Source of the DNA: an uncultured Prevotella sp. | GTDB taxonomy: Bacteria; Bacteroidota; Bacteroidia; Bacteroidales; Bacteroidaceae | Assembly: GCA_958369755.1 (NCBI GenBank) | Contig: CATXJC010000065.1 | Location: 1 to 8,000, forward strand | Direction: 5' to 3' | Length of the DNA: 8,000 bases | Part shown: piece by piece, positions 5,114-8,000 of the stretch | How positions within the stretch are numbered: position 1 is the first letter of the stretch | Layout: each line of letters begins with the position of its first letter | The notes under the pieces: model-generated | The model's input: the letters and a program-made list of their open reading frames with translations, nothing else | What the model was told of the DNA's origin: nothing | The model's database searches: none | Translations under genes and position numbers: made by a program

Positions 5114-7330
5114 GGAAAGTAAACCTTTTAGTTTCAAGTCTTTTCTTGAACAATATCATGTGGTTATCCCCATGGTGCAGAGAGATTATGCACAGGGGCG
5201 TACCACAGATGATGTCACCCGTGTGAGAAATAGATTCTTAGATGCTATTAAGTCATATCTCGTAAAATCAGAAGATGATAACGATGTGATGAAAATGGAC
5301 TTTATCTATGGAGAAAAGGAACTGGTCTGGAGCACTACTACAGCAAATAAACTGGAGAAAATAATTGTGACCCCACTAGATGGTCAACAACGTTTAACTA
5401 CTTTATATTTACTGCATTGGTATGCTGCAAAGAAAGGTGTTGTAGAAGCAAGTAATTACGAGTTTCTAAACAACTTCACTTATGACATCCGTCCTAGTTC
5501 GCGAGACTTTTGCTCACATCTTTTGCAATATGTCCCTGATTGGTCTTTATCGTTTCACGACCAATTGGTTGACCAAAACTGGTTCATGGGTGAATGGCTA
5601 AATGACCCCACAGTAATAGGTATGCTTGTAATGCTTGATTCCATCAATGATAAATTTGGCAACATAGCTAATCTTTGGGAAATCTTGACAGGGGAGAAGG
5701 CGCGTATAGTCTTTTATTTCCTCCCCTTATCAGAAAATGGACTTTCTGATGAGTTGTATATCAAGATGAACTCTAGAGGAAAAAAATTGACAGCGTTCGA
5801 ACATTTTAAGGCTGAGTATGAAGATCTGTACGAAAAAGACTCTGATGAGGCAAGAACGGTAAATCATAAATTTGATGTAGAATGGGCAGATACTTTCTTT
5901 CCATATCGTAATCAAGATGACATCGTTGACAATGAGTTCATGAAGTATTTCTTTTATGTAAGCCATATCCTTTGCTATAACAAGGTATCAAGAAGTCTAA
6001 CGATGAGTTTGAGCTAATTAAACTGATATATAGCGACTCGCCTAATGCAGTTGCCAATCGCAAATATCTTGAAGATGCTTTTGACTGCTGGTATAGGGTT
6101 ATGAAAGATTATGGATCGATAGACAATTTCTTTGCGAAATATCTTTCCGGATTTACTTATGAGAAAGGTAAGGTTACTACATTTAAGAGTGTTTACGAAT
6201 ACCTCGATACTCAGAACTTCTTTCATGCATGTGTGAAACTCTATCAGGTAAATAACAATTTTTCATATAGTGATTTTTTGTTTCTTTATGGCATAATAAC
6301 CTACCTGATTAACAAGGATGCAATAAAAGAAGATGAATTTATTGATCGTCTTCGTACATTGAGAAATCTTATTTGGAATTCTAATTCAGGTGAAATTCGT
6401 GGTGATGCTGATTATATGAAAGATTTGCTTTGTGAAGTAAAAGACTTGATGTTGGCAGGTGTTATAAACAAGGAACTTTCCCACAAGTTTAATGGCATTC
6501 AAATAGACGAAGAAATCGAGAAGAAAGAGAAAAAACAGGAAATAGATATAGAAAACCTTCATAAATTTGAGGATCATCCTTTAATTTATGGCTATGCGTC
6601 TGGATTGGGATATGATAATCTTGGTTTGGTTGATACATTTGTTTCTTTGTTTGATAGCACGCCAGAATTTGTTAAAATACACCGTGCGATGTTGGCTATT
6701 GATAATTATATGCAGACTGATTCCAATCGCTACTATATGGGAAATCATAACAGATCTACTTGGTCACAACTATTGCATAAAAGCCGTAATAGAAATAATT
6801 TTGAAAAAACAATGGCTGTTCTGCGTATGCTTCTTCAAAGAATTAAAAATGGGGAGAGTTTGGATATTATAATCAATAAATACCTTTCGGAAAAGGAAGA
6901 AAAACAGATTTTCGATTGGCGATATTACTTTGTAAAATATCCAGATATGTTACGAGGTGCTGATGGAGAACTGACATGGGACGATTCGAATGATTACATT
7001 TGTACTACGCTTAATAAGCATCAGTTCAACGGACAGCACTGGAATCCTTTCTTGAATGTAATATATCAGAATTTGTCAGATAAGTTGCGCGACAAAGATG
7101 GTAATGAAATTATTAGATTAGAAAATTATGGGGATGATTTGAATATTCTGAAACCTATTGCATCTATAGGTACAACTGGTACAGGCTTTATCTATTATCA
7201 TCAAGATACTAGTCAGCCTTGGGATGTTGAGCAGGAGAATTCCCTTGACAAAGTAGATCGAGTTGCATTTGCCATAATCAAAATAAAGAAAATAGTTCAA
7301 GAAAACTTAAATGAACGTACACAATCATAG
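5097..7330 (+). pseudogene. Second, long DUF262 protein, split by one frameshift
   Basis: From ATG 5097 the frame runs 306 residues to TAA 6015-6017. The reading then continues in the -1 frame, open from 5981 to TAG 7328-7330. Adding one base restores a 744-residue protein. The N-terminal part is DUF262: IPMVQRDYAQGR at 24-35, LDGQQRLTTLY at 94-104 and ELYIKMNSRGKKLTAFEHFK at 219-238. The junction reads CYN, then QGIKKSNDEFELIKLIY in the new frame, so about one base was lost between 5979 and 6015, probably near 5980. The distal part (for example DWRYYFVKYPDMLRG) is a C-terminal region seen in long DUF262 proteins; I see no DUF1524/HNH motif in it. It is probably the sensor or NTPase partner of the upstream DUF262-DUF1524 protein. 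No slippery heptamer is present at the junction, so programmed frameshifting is unlikely; a real mutation or a sequencing error remains possible. ATG 6101 could at most start a 409-residue distal fragment. Confidence 0.88.
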
Positions 7331-7406
7331 ATAAGTGAAGTACAAGATCGGGACTATAGGAAAAAGGATAGTATCTCACTTCTATTATGATTTGAAAGAA
7401 TTAAGT

Positions 7407-7457
7407 AAACCCACTGTTTTTAGCGTTTATGCTAAATCTCAGCGGGTTTCTTGTTTT
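7407..7457 (+). terminator. Rho-independent-type terminator of the DUF262 operon
   Basis: AAACCC-A-CTG (7407-7416) pairs with CAG-C-GGGTTT (7440-7449) with one A/C mismatch. Inside, TTTAGC (7419-7424) pairs with GCTAAA (7431-7436) around GTTTAT. The tract CTTGTTTT follows at 7450-7457. It lies about 77 bases after the last stop of the defence operon and points the right way. Confidence 0.8.
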
Positions 7458-7619
7458 ACTATAACATTCCAAACCATATTAGTAAGACGTTAGATAATTT
7501 GGGGAAAATAAACTATTTGCTAGCTTTTATCATAGCAATTACCCACAAATATGAATAATCTTCGAAATAATATAAAAACGAAGATAACCATTAGTAATTA
7601 GAAATTACCTCTTAACAAA

Positions 7620-7647
7620 AAAGACAGCCAACATAGTGGCTGTCTTT
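7620..7647. terminator. Bidirectional terminator hairpin
   Basis: AAAGACAGCC (7620-7629) pairs exactly with GGCTGTCTTT (7638-7647), and A7630-T7637 extends the stem around a 6-base loop. On the minus strand the stem is followed by a T-rich run (complement of 7615-7622). It sits 16 bases beyond the stop codon of the minus-strand gene end at 7664, as expected for that gene's terminator. Confidence 0.8.
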
Positions 7648-7663
7648 AATTGAATGGGATGAA

Positions 7664-7798
7664 TTATCGTCCTCGATGGTAACGTTGCTCTTCTTCCTGA
7701 GCAACAACCTCTTCTTTTTCCATTTGCTTGGCAACTTCCTTTACGTCGTCTGTTGCATCCCAATTCAATTGCGCACACAGTGTATTCGCATTTTGCAC
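7664..7798 (-). pseudogene. Orphan 3' end of an unrecognised minus-strand gene
   Basis: An open frame on the minus strand ends at TAA 7664-7666 and encodes a charged tail: NWDATDDVKEVAKQMEKEEV, then VAQEEEQRYHRGR. Upstream the frame passes through the whole 29-bp repeat (NANTLCAQL) and reaches an in-frame TAA at 7835-7837. The only candidate start before it is GTG at 7798. The acidic, coiled-coil-like tail ending in a basic YHRGR and the terminator 16 bases beyond the stop look like the genuine C-terminus of a real protein. The matching 5' part is missing: the sequence to the right is repeat array and a terminator. I infer that recombination at the 29-bp repeat cut this end off its gene. A small 44-residue GTG-started protein is the alternative. 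The family is unknown. Confidence 0.5.
7766..7794 (+). repeat. Right copy of 29-bp direct repeat flanking the defence locus
   Basis: Identical in all 29 positions and in orientation to 2408-2436; the flanking bases differ on both sides (T versus C before, G versus C after). Here the repeat lies inside the open frame of the orphan gene end. It is followed within 10 bases by the expanded TTAATGACC array. In the left region these same two repeat types occur in the opposite order and about 530 bases apart. Confidence 0.85.
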
Positions 7799-7803
7799 CC
7801 CCA

Positions 7804-7907
7804 AAATCCTTAATGACCGAAAATGACCGTGACCTTAATGACCGAATTTAAGGGGATTTGAAAATGATAATGACCCTTAATGACTTTGACCCTTCATGAC
7901 CGGATTT
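7804..7907 (+). repeat. Expanded, degenerate TTAATGACC array, right copy
   Basis: The array begins AAATCCTTAATGACC and ends ATGACCGGATTT, the same 15-bp and 12-bp boundaries as the short array at 1854-1881. Between them are further full or partial units: AATGACC near 7822, GTGACC near 7829, TTAATGACC at 7835, AATGACC near 7869, TTAATGAC at 7877 and ATGACC at 7896. The two sites look like long and short alleles of one variable tandem repeat. Confidence 0.75.
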
Positions 7908-7918
7908 TAGGTAGAAAC

Positions 7919-7952
7919 AAAAAAAAACGCTCTCCCCATATTGAGGTGAGCG
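7919..7952 (-). terminator. Terminator for a minus-strand gene beyond the right edge
   Basis: On the minus strand a stem CGCTC-A-CC / GG-A-GAGCG (complement of 7928-7952, one A/A mismatch) is followed by nine T residues (complement of 7919-7927). This is a typical intrinsic terminator. It implies transcription from the right, from a gene outside the window. Confidence 0.7.
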
Positions 7953-7971
7953 GTCGTTTTCATTTATGATT

Positions 7972-8000
7972 GAGTCTGCTTATTATAATAAGGTAGACTC
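7972..8000. repeat. Imperfect 29-bp dyad at the right edge
   Basis: GAGTCT (7972-7977) and AGACTC (7995-8000) are exact inverted arms around a perfect 14-bp palindrome CTTATTATAATAAG (7979-7992). It may be a hairpin or an operator-like site; the window ends exactly at its edge, so its context cannot be judged. Confidence 0.5.

Larger units (their letters stand above)
7331..7663. other. Intergenic region between DUF262 operon and opposing gene end
   Basis: No gene is supported here. The region holds the terminator of the plus-strand operon (7407-7457) and a bidirectional hairpin (7620-7647) that ends the minus-strand gene fragment to the right. Between them (about 7460-7615) the DNA is AT-rich and featureless. 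This is an ordinary convergent (tail-to-tail) arrangement. Confidence 0.7.

Noticed and set aside
5979..6017. Programmed -1 frameshift joining the two halves of the second DUF262 gene
   Set aside because: The shift direction fits, but no X-XXY-YYZ slippery heptamer or clear downstream hairpin is present in the only window where both frames are open.

Overview
The window looks like chromosomal DNA of a gut or oral Bacteroidales species, most likely Prevotella/Segatella. I infer this from the AT-rich intergenic DNA, the general lack of Shine-Dalgarno sites, -7 boxes of the Bacteroidetes type (TAnnTTTG), and a YqiA-like hydrolase fused to DUF1653. The species is not proven by the sequence.

Left part (1-1661, minus strand): a compact and visibly more GC-rich housekeeping cluster. 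In transcription order it holds a YqiA-like alpha/beta hydrolase with a DUF1653 tail, a thioredoxin, a DUF1294 membrane protein, and the start of an unrecognised protein that runs off the left edge. Gaps of 2, 33 and 8 bases suggest one operon.

Middle gap (1662-2597): no convincing gene, but a dense set of short repeats: a 9-nt tandem (TTAATGACC), a strong hairpin, a 12-nt triplet built on GTGCCA, a second 12-nt triplet built on TGCAAAC with an 11-bp inverted repeat, and a 29-bp sequence that recurs exactly near the right end.

Right part (2598-7330, plus strand): an AT-rich, defence-like locus. It holds an XRE/Cro-type regulator with an in-frame TAG, an internally deleted GIY-YIG/DUF4357 nuclease remnant, an intact 606-aa DUF262-DUF1524 protein (GmrSD/SspE-like), and a second, longer DUF262 protein broken by one frameshift. 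The last two overlap by 17 bases. The order regulator, nuclease, DUF262-DUF1524, DUF262 reads as one operon, probably a modification-dependent (type IV-like) anti-phage restriction module, now largely decayed: three of its four genes are damaged. A hairpin terminator follows at 7407-7457.

Right edge (7458-8000): a bidirectional terminator, the orphan 3' end of a minus-strand gene, the second 29-bp copy, an expanded version of the TTAATGACC array, and a terminator for a minus-strand gene lying beyond the window. The two 29-bp direct repeats (2408-2436 and 7766-7794) enclose the whole defence locus. It is therefore either a small non-autonomous island with attachment-like ends or a cargo block exchanged by recombination between dispersed repeats. 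No integrase or transposase is visible inside.
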